Shown here piece after piece: positions 25,460-34,833 of a DNA stretch of 64,000 nucleotides. Source of the stretch: Psychrobacter submarinus (GTDB lineage: Bacteria > Pseudomonadota > Gammaproteobacteria > Pseudomonadales > Moraxellaceae); NCBI RefSeq assembly GCF_904846685.1, contig NZ_CAJHBQ010000002.1, forward strand, positions 62,001 through 126,000, in the 5' to 3' direction. The notes under the pieces are model-generated. The model was not told where the DNA came from and did no database searches. It was given only the letters and a program-made list of their open reading frames with translations. The translations under genes and the position numbers were made by a program. The stretch's first letter is position 1, and every line of letters starts with the position of its first letter.

Positions 25460-26245
25460 TCAGAATACTACTATCGTCTGATAGTTTGAAATATAAGCTA
25501 CTCTACGCTGAGCGTCCTGGCTCAGCTCTATAAATAGCTCACGAGTAGAACTATTATTCTTAATAGTATCATCAGCACTATCATATTCGATAAGCATCTG
25601 AACTAGCGGTAGATCAGCGCGACCTAAACCTGCTGCAAGTGTTGTTTGATTGATTTTGATCAAACTCTCTTTGATTTGCCATATTAACCTGACCAGATAA
25701 TCGCGTTTATCGAGTGACAGCTGCTCGAGCATAGCGATTTCACTGGGATGATAGAAGCGTTTGGCGACCTGCCATGCCACGCTATTTACCTCAATATCTA
25801 TACCAATAGCGCTGTCAAAGCTCAGAGCGACGGCTACTCTATCTGCCGAATGACTGAAGCACACATAGTGGCGATGGTTTTTGAGTCGATAGGGGAACGC
25901 CGACTCATCTAAAGTATCTGCTATGCCAAGCTCAGCGAGTAATCTATTTAAGAGTATGCGTACGCCAGTACGTTGGCTTTGACGCTTAATTTTTTTATTT
26001 AATAAATCTTGCTTTGTAGCACCTAACGAAGAGAAGTCACTGGCTGGGTTATAACAGGGCGGCACGACACAAAATGTCTGCGAAGATAATGAGTCATGAT
26101 CAAAGCCGCTAGTAGATAGAGTAATAGGCGTGAGGGCAGTCGAATGATCTCTCCATAATCGAGTGCCAATAGGCTGCAAGCGAGCAATAGCACAATGATG
26201 AGTCGCCGTAAGCTGCGTATAGTGGATGTCATTCAGTAAGATCAT
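25460..26245 (-). CDS. 4'-phosphopantetheinyl transferase, Sfp-type
   Basis: Transfers phosphopantetheine from CoA to carrier proteins. The 261 residues have the superfamily motifs: FSHSADRVAVAL, IGIDIEV with the magnesium-binding aspartate and glutamate, and WQIKESLIK (WxxKES). The length fits the Sfp/EntD class rather than the roughly 125-residue AcpS. No polyketide or peptide synthetase lies in the window, so its carrier partner is elsewhere. The start ATG at 26245 has only weak ribosome-site support. Confidence 0.82.
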   Translation of the reverse strand: MILLNDIHYTQLTATHHCAIARLQPIGTRLWRDHSTALTPITLSTSGFDHDSLSSQTFCVVPPCYNPASDFSSLGATKQDLLNKKIKRQSQRTGVRILLNRLLAELGIADTLDESAFPYRLKNHRHYVCFSHSADRVAVALSFDSAIGIDIEVNSVAWQVAKRFYHPSEIAMLEQLSLDKRDYLVRLIWQIKESLIKINQTTLAAGLGRADLPLVQMLIEYDSADDTIKNNSSTRELFIELSQDAQRRVAYISNYQTIVVF

Positions 26246-26343
26246 AAGGGCGAGTTAATACTATTAATAATCATAAGCGTATTATTATGGCAGGTATGAA
26301 GGATTAAGCGCAAAAATCCTTAGCTAATCTTATTGTAGAATAC

Positions 26344-26375
26344 AAAAAAACCCAGTAATACTGATATTACTGGGT
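26344..26375 (-). terminator. Rho-independent terminator of pal
   Basis: On the minus strand: ACCCAGTAATA-TCAG-TATTACTGGGT followed by seven T. 11-base perfect stem, 56 bases after the pal stop. Confidence 0.92.
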
Positions 26376-26430
26376 CAAAGTCAAAATACGAAATGAGATG
26401 AGAATAGGTTAATAACCAGTAAGCTGGCTA

Positions 26431-26967
26431 TTAGTACGACAGCTCAGCACGGCGGTTTAAGGCGTAAGCCTCTTCAGTGTTACCAGCTGCTGCAGGACGC
26501 TCTTCACCGTAGCTAATAATACGGATATTATTGGCAGCGACGCCTTGCGCTGCTAGATAATTACGCGCAGCTTGTGCACGGCGCTCACCCAAAGCGATAT
26601 TGTACTCGCGGCTGCCGCGCTCATCAGTGTGACCTGCGATTAGCACTTGTGTAGCTGGGTTTGCGTTTAGTAAGCCGACGTGTTGATTCAGTACGCTGGC
26701 AGACTGAGCAGTGATCTCACTACTATCAAATGCAAAATAAACCACAGCTTCCAGGTTCTCTGCAGCGTTGACAACGCCTACTTGGTTATCAACTACGACC
26801 GCGCCTGTATAAGCTCCTTGACCACCAGGGATACCTAAAGGCGCGACGACGACTTCAGAGGTAGCGCGTTTGGTGGCACAACCTGTAGTTAGGGCCACCG
26901 CACTAGACAAGACAGCTAGCGCAGTCATTTTGGCAAAACGGTTACTAAAAGAAGAAAGTTGTGACAT
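26431..26967 (-). CDS. pal: Peptidoglycan-associated lipoprotein Pal
   Basis: Outer-membrane lipoprotein that binds peptidoglycan and works with the Tol system. 178 residues: signal peptide with lipobox LTTGC (cysteine about residue 30), then an OmpA-like C-terminal domain with VYFAFDSSEIT, GHTDERGSREYN, ALGERRAQAARNYL and SYGEERP. AGGAG precedes the ATG. tolQ, tolR, tolA and tolB are not adjacent here, unlike the usual tol-pal cluster, and its own terminator makes it a single-gene unit. Confidence 0.93.
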   Translation of the reverse strand: MSQLSSFSNRFAKMTALAVLSSAVALTTGCATKRATSEVVVAPLGIPGGQGAYTGAVVVDNQVGVVNAAENLEAVVYFAFDSSEITAQSASVLNQHVGLLNANPATQVLIAGHTDERGSREYNIALGERRAQAARNYLAAQGVAANNIRIISYGEERPAAAGNTEEAYALNRRAELSY

Positions 26968-27206
26968 TTGAAGCTCCTAAATAGGTAATTTATTTGTTGT
27001 TTTATATATCGCACAATAAACTTAGGTCATTGAGCTCTATCATAAAATCAATGTTACGTTGTGTAAGTAGCATTACTGTAAATAATACCAAGGTTCGGTA
27101 AATATTACAGTATGTGTCAGATAACTTATTCGTATAAGCTTTTATCTCTTAATTTTAGCGAAATTATCGACAACGCGTATAGATAAACTTGAGCCAGTGT
27201 TATTTA

Positions 27207-27911
27207 TTACCAGCGATACTTATCCCAGTTTTCGGGATTGGCCCAGTATTTACTATTTAGCCAATTGGGCAGGCGTTTATAATCGTACAGATTAAACTGC
27301 CAAAGGGTTAAAGAAGAGGCTGATGGTAGCAGATGATCAGCCGTAGGAGAGTCTATGGCTGTGATAGCCGTGTCAACTGCTTGATCGCCTAAGATATCGA
27401 ACGGCATAAAGCCGTACGCTCGCAGGTCTATCTTATCCTTGACAGCGATTAACAAATGAGCGGCGTACAGATCCCTATAACGCATTATAGTCGGTATAAA
27501 TTGCTGCAACTGCTCGGCTGACATCGTAGGTAGCCAAAAGCAGGCAAGCTCAAAACGCTGAGGACTATACTGATGACTAAGCTTGGCTAAAGTGCTTATC
27601 TCAATATCTGGTTTTATACTATTTTCAACTCTGTTCTTTTTAGCCTTATTCTCTTCAGTCTTGTTCTCTTCATTTTCCTCTTTATCAGCATGACCATTCA
27701 TAGCAAAGACCTCTTGCTCGTCTTGTTTTTGCAGCAGTAGGCTGAGACTATCAGCTTGCTGGCTATCTTCAACTGCCCAGAGTAGTTTGGGTAGCTTGAG
27801 TAGCTTGGGCGATGGGGTTGCCTCTTTTGTAACCTCTAATAAAGAGGGTAGAAGGGCTTGAGTGTAAGCTATCAGCAAGGCTGGGGTAAGAGGAGGAGAG
27901 TTAGGATTCAT
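27207..27911 (-). CDS. Hypothetical protein
   Basis: A 234-residue soluble protein from the ATG at 27911; the frame is open to a TTG at 27998, but that extension has no ribosome site. A low-complexity stretch rich in E, N and K in the middle splits an N-terminal part (PLTPALLIAYTQALLPSLL) from a C-terminal part with FELACFWLPT, FMPFDILG and a Trp/Asn-rich tail (NWLNSKYWANPENWDKYRW). No catalytic motif recognised. It is divergent from pepN by about 180 bases. Confidence 0.7.
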   Translation of the reverse strand: MNPNSPPLTPALLIAYTQALLPSLLEVTKEATPSPKLLKLPKLLWAVEDSQQADSLSLLLQKQDEQEVFAMNGHADKEENEENKTEENKAKKNRVENSIKPDIEISTLAKLSHQYSPQRFELACFWLPTMSAEQLQQFIPTIMRYRDLYAAHLLIAVKDKIDLRAYGFMPFDILGDQAVDTAITAIDSPTADHLLPSASSLTLWQFNLYDYKRLPNWLNSKYWANPENWDKYRW

Positions 27912-28091
27912 AAAAGGCGCCAAAGTGGTTAAATCGCGAGGTTGCTCTTGAAATTTACTTATTGAGGCCAATGTAGCGTTAAAGCTTAGCAGAATCAAAC
28001 TTAATTTAATGAGCGCGTTTAAATAAGCGGCAATGACGCCGTATAAAAATAATAGACTCTAGCCTTCTTTAGAAAAACAATAGGATTATCA

Positions 28092-30743
28092 ATGTCAACG
28101 ACTCAAACTGATGCCAATATTATCAATGCAGACATGCCGGATGTTCCTACGCATATGCCCAGCAAAATCCATCTAAAAGACTATAAGCTGCCAAGCTTCG
28201 ATGTTGATACCGTTGATTTAGATATTCAGCTGTTCGATGACCATGCTATCGTCGATAGTACTTTGGTGATGCAGCGGCAGAGCGATGGTGACTTAGTCCT
28301 CGATGGCGAGGAGCTTGAGCTGATAGCTATCACACTTAACGATGAGGTACTGTCTAATGATCGCTATCAGCAAGCTGATGGTAAGCTTATTATTAGTGAT
28401 GCGCCAGATAAGCTGACTTTGCAGCTGCAAGTACGTATTTATCCGCATACCAATACTGCGCTTGAAGGTCTGTATATAGCCGGTAGTGGTAGCGATACGA
28501 TGTTTGTCACTCAATGTGAGCCTGAGGGCTTTCGCAAGATTACCTTTTATCCTGATCGCCCTGATGTGCTATCTGTTTTTACTACCCGTATTGAGGCCGA
28601 CAAGCGCTTTCCGACTTTACTTGCCAATGGTAATTTGATCGAAGCGGGTGAAGTTGCCGACGACAACACCCGTCACTATGCAATTTGGCACGACCCAACC
28701 AACAAGCCCAGCTATTTATTCGCGAGCGTCATCGCCGATTTAGAAGTATTGAGTGATAGCTATACCACTAGTGAGGGGCGCGAGGTCTTGCTTGAGCTCT
28801 ACGCCAAGAGTGATGATATCGATAAGTGTCATGTGGGTATGCAGGCGCTCAAAGACTCGATGCGCTGGGATGAGGTCAATTATGGCCGTGCGTATGATTT
28901 GGATCGCTACATGATAGTGGCGGTCAGTCAGTTCAATATGGGCGCGATGGAGAATAAAGGTCTCAATATCTTTAACACTGCTTGTGTGCTCTCAAGTCCT
29001 GAGACGACGACGGACGCGCGCAGCTTCAGTGTCAAATCCATCATTGCTCATGAGTACTTTCATAACTGGACTGGTAATCGTATTACCTGCCGTGATTGGT
29101 TTCAGCTGTGTCTAAAAGAAGGGCTTACCGTCTACCGCGATCAATCCTTTTCTGCCGATCAGCAGTCAAGCGCGGTGCAGCGTATCGATGATGTTGCCAC
29201 TTTGCGCGCGCATCAATTCAGCGAGGACGCAGGGCCACTGGCGCATCCGGTACGTCCTGAGAGCTTCGTTGAGATTAATAATTTTTATACCACGACGGTA
29301 TATGAAAAAGGCGCTGAAATCGTGCGGATGATAGCCAATACTTTAGGCCCTAAAGATTTTCGAAAAGGTACTGATGAGTACTTCCGTCGTTATGACGGCC
29401 AAGCGGTCACAGTTGAGGATTTTTTATCTGCGCTTAGCATTACCGATAGTAAGATTGAGGACTTTATCGATTGGTATCGTCAGCCGGGTACGCCCGTAGT
29501 ATCTGGTCATCAAAGCTATGATAGTAATTCACAGACTTTGACAATCACTCTTAAGCAGCAGACGCGCCACGTACCAGGGTTTGATGCACCAAAGCCGCTA
29601 CCAATACCAGTGGCGACCGCGTTATTTGACAAAGATTCCGGCGCTATCATTGATGAGCGTATGCTGATGCTTGATCAGGCAGAGCAGACCTTTAGTTTTG
29701 ATAATATTACGCAAGAGCCAGTGGTTTCTTTGCTGCGTGATTTTAGTGCGCCGGTGCAGCTCAATTATGATTATCAAGATGAAGACTTAGCGTTTTTGCT
29801 TGAGCATGAGACCAATGGCTTTAACCAATGGCAAGTGACACAGATGCTTGTCAATCGTATCTTGCTTACTACTCAAGGCAATAAAAAAAGCAGTCCTGAT
29901 ATCTATCTGCAGTCTTTAGCGAAGACCCTGCCTAAGCTTGCGGTCACTGATGCTATGCTCGCGGCGCGTCTGCTCGATATTCCATCGGTGCAGGAGCTGG
30001 CCTCAGCCATACACCAAGACTACGATCCTAAAGTGGTGAAACAGCAGCGCAATGGCTTATATAAGCAAGTGGCGCAGACGCTTAAACATGAGTGGACGGC
30101 TTTATATAATCAGTTGCCATTGCAGCCTTATTCAGATACGCCAGAAGCCCTTGGTAAGCGTGCCCTGCGTAATGTGGTCTTAGACATGGCATTGACTGCC
30201 GAAGTGGCTGGTGCAAAGGAGTGGGCACAGCAGCAATATGAGAATGCTAGCTGTATGACTGAACGCTTCGGCGCGTTAAAGGCGATGGTGAATCATCGAG
30301 TTGCTGGTGCAGATAAGTGTTTAGCGGACTTTTATCAGCGCTTCTATGGTAATGATTTGGTCATTGATTTGTGGTTTAGCGTACAAGCCTCGAGCGCTCA
30401 TGTCACCACACAAGATATCAAAGCTTTACTCGTGCATGATGATTTTGACTGGAACACGCCTAATCGGATACGCTCAGTGATTAGCGCTTTCACCTCGCAG
30501 CCGACCGTACTTTGGACCGCTGAGGGCTTGTCTCTCTTTACAGGGGTAATCAAGACGTTAGATGGCACCAATCCGGTATTGGCATCTCGCTTGCTACAAG
30601 TGCTAGCGCGCTGGTATACGCTAGCAGAGCCGACTCGGCAGATGGCGCAAGATGAGCTTGTCGCTTTGCAGCAGCAAGTCTCCTCTAAAAACGTAATAGA
30701 GACGCTAGATAGTGTGCTCAGTGCCGCAGAGGCTTCTGCTTAA
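28092..30743 (+). CDS. pepN: Aminopeptidase N (M1 zinc metallopeptidase)
   Basis: Cytoplasmic broad-specificity aminopeptidase, 883 residues, close to the 870 of E. coli PepN. The exopeptidase loop GAMEN is at 284-288. The zinc site is HEYFH with H320, E321 and H324, and the third ligand E343. An N-terminal sheet domain and a long C-terminal helical domain flank it. Single gene with its own terminator, convergent with the DAHP synthase. Confidence 0.95.
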   Translation: MSTTQTDANIINADMPDVPTHMPSKIHLKDYKLPSFDVDTVDLDIQLFDDHAIVDSTLVMQRQSDGDLVLDGEELELIAITLNDEVLSNDRYQQADGKLIISDAPDKLTLQLQVRIYPHTNTALEGLYIAGSGSDTMFVTQCEPEGFRKITFYPDRPDVLSVFTTRIEADKRFPTLLANGNLIEAGEVADDNTRHYAIWHDPTNKPSYLFASVIADLEVLSDSYTTSEGREVLLELYAKSDDIDKCHVGMQALKDSMRWDEVNYGRAYDLDRYMIVAVSQFNMGAMENKGLNIFNTACVLSSPETTTDARSFSVKSIIAHEYFHNWTGNRITCRDWFQLCLKEGLTVYRDQSFSADQQSSAVQRIDDVATLRAHQFSEDAGPLAHPVRPESFVEINNFYTTTVYEKGAEIVRMIANTLGPKDFRKGTDEYFRRYDGQAVTVEDFLSALSITDSKIEDFIDWYRQPGTPVVSGHQSYDSNSQTLTITLKQQTRHVPGFDAPKPLPIPVATALFDKDSGAIIDERMLMLDQAEQTFSFDNITQEPVVSLLRDFSAPVQLNYDYQDEDLAFLLEHETNGFNQWQVTQMLVNRILLTTQGNKKSSPDIYLQSLAKTLPKLAVTDAMLAARLLDIPSVQELASAIHQDYDPKVVKQQRNGLYKQVAQTLKHEWTALYNQLPLQPYSDTPEALGKRALRNVVLDMALTAEVAGAKEWAQQQYENASCMTERFGALKAMVNHRVAGADKCLADFYQRFYGNDLVIDLWFSVQASSAHVTTQDIKALLVHDDFDWNTPNRIRSVISAFTSQPTVLWTAEGLSLFTGVIKTLDGTNPVLASRLLQVLARWYTLAEPTRQMAQDELVALQQQVSSKNVIETLDSVLSAAEASA

Positions 30744-30765
30744 TAGCTCAGAGCTGGTAGAACAC

Positions 30766-30797
30766 AAAAAGCTCATCTTAATAGATGAGCTTTTTTC
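30766..30797. terminator. Bidirectional terminator between pepN and DAHP synthase
   Basis: AAAAAGCTCATCT-TAAT-AGATGAGCTTTTTT: 13-base stem with T runs on both strands. Confidence 0.92.
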
Positions 30798-30830
30798 GTT
30801 AAGCAATACAACTAGCGATAATGTCAGCAA

Positions 30831-31913
30831 CTATCGATTCGGCAGAATGTCTTTTACCGCGTCACGCAGCTCATGAAGAGCAGTCACTGTGCTGTCCCAG
30901 TCTAGGCAACCGTCAGTGATAGACTTGCCATACTCAAGCTGACTAAGATCAGCGGTGAGCTTTTGATTACCGCCTTTTAGGTGACTCTCAATCATCATAC
31001 CGATGATGGATTTATTGCCATTTCGAATTTGCTCAGCGACGTTGTTGATGACCATTGGCTGCAAATACGGATCTTTGCCTGAGTTGGCATGGCTTGAGTC
31101 AATCATAATCTTCGTGCTGGTTTTGCCTTTTTTTAGCTCGTTTTCTGCAGCTGCGACAGCGGTTTCATCATAGTTTGGCTTACCATTGCCGCCGCGCAGT
31201 ACGACATGGGCATAAGGATTGCCTTTAGATCTAATAATCGACACTTGACCATCAGCAGATAGACCTAAGAAGCTATGACCTGCTTTGACCGCTTGCATAG
31301 CGTTGACAGCGACAGTCATACCGCCATCGGTGCCGTTTTTGAAGCCGACAGGGCAGGACAAGCCTGAGCTCATCTCGCGATGCGTCTGACTCTCAGTGGT
31401 ACGAGCGCCAATCGCTGACCAGCTGATAAGATCTTGCATGTACTGCGGCGTATTCGGATCGAGCGCTTCGGTCGCACAAGGCAAGCCTTTTTCGTTCAAA
31501 TCGATCAAAAGCTTACGAGCACTGCGCAGACCTTTTTCGATATCGAAGCTGTCATTCATATCTGGATCGTTGATCATGCCTTTCCAGCCCACAGTGGTAC
31601 GCGGCTTCTCAAAATAGACTCTCATCACCACAAAGATGCTGTCTTCGACTTCTTTGGCCAATACAGCCAAACGATCTGCGTATTCGTGAGCGGCCTTTAT
31701 ATCGTGAATAGAGCAAGGGCCAATAACCACAAATAAGCGCTTGTCTTTACCATCCAAGATGTCTTGAATCGTATGACGGCCTTTGAGTACGGTTTGATAG
31801 GCGGCATCGGTAAGAGGTAGCTCAGTTTTTAGCTCAGCGGGGGTGACTAAAGGGATGAATTGGTCAATGTTCACGTCATCAATGTCTGCATTGTGGATAA
31901 CTGTTGTTGTCAT
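30831..31913 (-). CDS. 3-deoxy-7-phosphoheptulonate synthase (class I DAHP synthase)
   Basis: First step of aromatic amino acid synthesis: phosphoenolpyruvate plus erythrose 4-phosphate. The 360 residues contain VVIGPCSIHD, MRVYFEKPRTTVGWKG, IGARTTESQTHRE, GFKNGTDGG, MIDSSHANS and GMMIESHL, the complete AroF/G/H set. ATEALDP and the surrounding region look closer to the tyrosine-sensitive AroF than to AroG, so I give no symbol. The N-terminal extension needed for feedback control is present. No leader peptide is evident upstream. Confidence 0.93.
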   Translation of the reverse strand: MTTTVIHNADIDDVNIDQFIPLVTPAELKTELPLTDAAYQTVLKGRHTIQDILDGKDKRLFVVIGPCSIHDIKAAHEYADRLAVLAKEVEDSIFVVMRVYFEKPRTTVGWKGMINDPDMNDSFDIEKGLRSARKLLIDLNEKGLPCATEALDPNTPQYMQDLISWSAIGARTTESQTHREMSSGLSCPVGFKNGTDGGMTVAVNAMQAVKAGHSFLGLSADGQVSIIRSKGNPYAHVVLRGGNGKPNYDETAVAAAENELKKGKTSTKIMIDSSHANSGKDPYLQPMVINNVAEQIRNGNKSIIGMMIESHLKGGNQKLTADLSQLEYGKSITDGCLDWDSTVTALHELRDAVKDILPNR

Positions 31914-32060
31914 GGGTATCTATCATTTAGCTGATTAGTGGGAATAATCATTATGAGGACAAAAGTGTGCGTTGACAAGGGTAGCTGTGCAGTTAATTGA
32001 CTGATAACTGGAATGTGAAAACCAAAATTTTGTTATACTTGTTATTTTATGATTATATTA

Positions 32061-32335
32061 GGGCGTGTTGAACATTCACAAATGCGCACTGCTGATCGCT
32101 AAAATAGTTCTAGTCTAAGTGAAAATTGCAGGTAATGCAGATGCCTTAGCTAAATTTTTACAACGACTAGGGCGATTTTAGCATCAGCCCTAACTACAAC
32201 AACAGGGACAGGACTATTTTTTACCGCTTTATTGATAAAAATAGACGTTTAGAACGACTAAACTTACCATTTTTATCTGCAAATCGCCTAAAAAATAGTC
32301 TCTGTCAGTGCCATGGTCGAATGTTCAACACGCCC
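32061..32335 (+). mobile_element. TA-flanked palindromic MITE, copy 4 (275 bp)
   Basis: Perfect 17-base terminal repeats with TA flanks. The left lobe is the short variant (GCTGATCGCTAAAAT ... ATTTTAGCATCAGC; arms nearly perfect); the right lobe matches copy 2. It ends 34 bases before the lpxB ATG. A TTGTTA / TATATT promoter-like pair at 32030-32059 stops exactly at its left edge, which would place the element in the lpxB leader. Confidence 0.95.
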
Positions 32336-32369
32336 TATTCTTTATTTCTATCATTATTGAAGGTTTGTC

Positions 32370-33725
32370 ATGACTCGTTTTGCTAAGCCTACTCAAGCGG
32401 ATGAACAGCGTGCACCCTTAGGTGAACAGGCATTATCTTCAGTGCCATCAAAAATGCCATCAAAAGCACAATTAACACCGCCATTGGTCATAGGGATAGT
32501 CGCCGGCGAGGTATCGGGGGATAGCTTAGGGGCAGACTTTATGCAGCAGATGAATAATCTGCGTGATGATATTGTTTGGGTGGGAGTGGGCGGACCCAAG
32601 ATGCAAGCGCAGGGGCTACAAAGCCTGTTTCCTTTATCTCGGCTAGCCGTCATGGGTTTGGTTGAAGTAGTCGCGCAATTATCTGACCTTTTTAAAGCGC
32701 GCCGCGAGCTTTTAACTGCTTTTATGGATGCTCAGATAGATTGGTTTATTGGTATCGATGCGCCTGATTTTAATTTACGCGTCGCTAAGAAGCTCAAGCC
32801 CAAAGGCGTGTTCTGTGTCCAGTACGTCAGCCCTTCTATTTGGGCGTGGCGTGAGTCGCGTATCCACGGTATCAAAGAGGCGACTCATTTGGTGCTGTGC
32901 TTGTTTCCATTCGAGCTGCCCGTTTATGAGCGCTACAACCATCCGGCGATATGTGTGGGCCATCCGCTACTTAGAACGCTTGATGCTGAGCTGACTGAGA
33001 CGCCGACCAATCAGCTACGCAGTGAGCTGGTTTGGCAAAACGATGGCTTGCAGCAGTTTTTTAGAGAGCGTTTTGAGGCAGTCAGTCAGCTTATCTGCGT
33101 CATGCCAGGCTCGCGCCGCAGTGAGATTACCGCTATTTTACCTTTGATGCTCGATGGTATGCAAAAACTGTTGTTAGTCGATCCCAAGCTGTGTTTTATT
33201 ATCCCAACAGTCGATCAAAATCATCAATATATCGTGCAAGACGTGATAGATAAACGCTCTGAACCCCTGCGCGATGCTATTGCTGTAGTCTATGATGAGA
33301 GTCAGCCGAGTTTTAGTCAGCAAGCGATGGCGGCCTCCGATATGGTTATGCTCGCTTCGGGCACTGCAACGCTTGAAGCTATGCTGCTTGAGCGGCCTAT
33401 GGTAGTTATTTATCAGCTTAATCAGCTGACTTATCAGATCGCTAAGCGCTTGGTCAAAGTTCCTTATGTGGCACTACCTAATATCTTAGCTGGAGAGAGG
33501 ATAGTCACTGAGCTCATTCAAGAGCAGGCAACGGGCGAGAATATTTGCCGCACGCTGACTAAGCTTTTACAGCCGCGGGCCTATAATGAACAGCTACAGC
33601 ATTTACTAGCGACTAAGCGCAATCTGCAGCAGCAGAGCAACCATGATCCCGCCAATAGCGTGGTCGAGCAATGGTTTGCCCAAATGAGAGCACGTACGCG
33701 TACCGCTCGCGATGCAACGTTCTAA
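32370..33725 (+). CDS. lpxB: Lipid-A-disaccharide synthase
   Basis: Joins UDP-2,3-diacylglucosamine and lipid X to make the lipid A disaccharide at the inner membrane. The 451 residues show AGEVSGDSLGADFM, GVGGPKMQAQGL, GIDAPDFNLRVAKKLK, YVSPSIWAWRESR, GHPLL, MPGSRRSEI and ASGTATLEAML. It is longer than the 382 residues of E. coli LpxB because of an N-terminal extension of about 40 residues and an internal insert. MITE copy 4 is directly upstream; rnhB follows, as in many gammaproteobacteria. Confidence 0.94.
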   Translation: MTRFAKPTQADEQRAPLGEQALSSVPSKMPSKAQLTPPLVIGIVAGEVSGDSLGADFMQQMNNLRDDIVWVGVGGPKMQAQGLQSLFPLSRLAVMGLVEVVAQLSDLFKARRELLTAFMDAQIDWFIGIDAPDFNLRVAKKLKPKGVFCVQYVSPSIWAWRESRIHGIKEATHLVLCLFPFELPVYERYNHPAICVGHPLLRTLDAELTETPTNQLRSELVWQNDGLQQFFRERFEAVSQLICVMPGSRRSEITAILPLMLDGMQKLLLVDPKLCFIIPTVDQNHQYIVQDVIDKRSEPLRDAIAVVYDESQPSFSQQAMAASDMVMLASGTATLEAMLLERPMVVIYQLNQLTYQIAKRLVKVPYVALPNILAGERIVTELIQEQATGENICRTLTKLLQPRAYNEQLQHLLATKRNLQQQSNHDPANSVVEQWFAQMRARTRTARDATF

Positions 33726-33770
33726 CAACCTCTCCAATCCTTATGATATAAAATAATTCCAGTGATAAAA

Positions 33771-34601
33771 ATGAGTATTAATCCCCAAGTTTTGCCTATC
33801 GACACTTGTATTGAGCACATCACTATCAAAGGTCAATACACGTCCTTAGCCGCCCCTATAACATTAACTGGACAGTTACTTCTGTCGCAGCTCACAGCTG
33901 AGTATCCGCCGAGAGCGGTGCAAAGTGGCAGCTTACCCACATTACAGATAGGTATTGATGAAGCAGGGCGTGGGCCTTTGTTAGGGAGTGTCCATGTTGC
34001 GGCAGCTATTTTACCGAAGACTTGGTCAGATCTTATCGAAAACCAGCCGCTAAAAGACACACCTTTATCCATCTTGACTGACTCCAAAAAGCTCAGTGAA
34101 AAAAAGCGCGATACTCTTTATCCTTTAATACAACAGCACGCGCTTGGATATATTATCGCAGATATTCCAGCAGCGGTTATCGATCAGCTAAATATCTTGC
34201 AAGCGACAATGCTCGGAATGCGCTTATGCACGGAAGAACTGCTAGAGGCATTGGTTAGCAATGCTGCGAATATTCAAACAAGCCAAGTTGAGGTGTTAAT
34301 CGATGGCAATCGCTGCCCTGAACTGAATTATGTTAAGTTGTCTGAATTTGGACTGTCCTCATCTGCTATTGATTGCCAAGCTTGGGTAAAAGGGGACGCG
34401 CGGCATACTAGTATAGCGGCAGCTAGTGTCTTGGCTAAAGTTAGCCGCGATCAGACGATGTACGCTTTAGATAGCAAGCATCCTGAGTATGCTATTGCTA
34501 AGCATAAAGGCTATCCGACTAAGGCGCACCTGCAAGCTATTGAGACTCATGGCGTGCTAGATGAGCACAGACGTAGTTTTTCGCCCATAAAACAAAGGTA
34601 G
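33771..34601 (+). CDS. rnhB: Ribonuclease HII
   Basis: Removes ribonucleotides from RNA-DNA hybrids. The core has [13 protein letters not shown] (catalytic Asp-Glu), [16 protein letters not shown] and [22 protein letters not shown]. The protein is 276 residues, about 75 longer than usual; some 60 extra residues precede the catalytic core and have no recognised domain. The ATG at 33771 is preferred over a GTG nine bases upstream. It begins 45 bases after lpxB and is probably co-transcribed. Confidence 0.92.
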   Translation: MSINPQVLPIDTCIEHITIKGQYTSLAAPITLTGQLLLSQLTAEYPPRAVQSGSLPTLQIGIDEAGRGPLLGSVHVAAAILPKTWSDLIENQPLKDTPLSILTDSKKLSEKKRDTLYPLIQQHALGYIIADIPAAVIDQLNILQATMLGMRLCTEELLEALVSNAANIQTSQVEVLIDGNRCPELNYVKLSEFGLSSSAIDCQAWVKGDARHTSIAAASVLAKVSRDQTMYALDSKHPEYAIAKHKGYPTKAHLQAIETHGVLDEHRRSFSPIKQR

Positions 34602-34833
34602 AGTATGTGAGTACTCCATCTACACTGATATATTTACCCTATAGTTATGCCACCACTATCATGTGAAATAGCCTAAGCGTGATGAGACAAATGTTTGAAA
34701 TATAACATATTTTGGATATAATTAATTTAACAGAAAATGTCTCGTCACTATTGAAAACTGTTTGTCTTACGTTTATAGTTTGTAACTAGAGTCTAAACAG
34801 TATTCTAGTATTATCAAACATTAAGGACTGATG

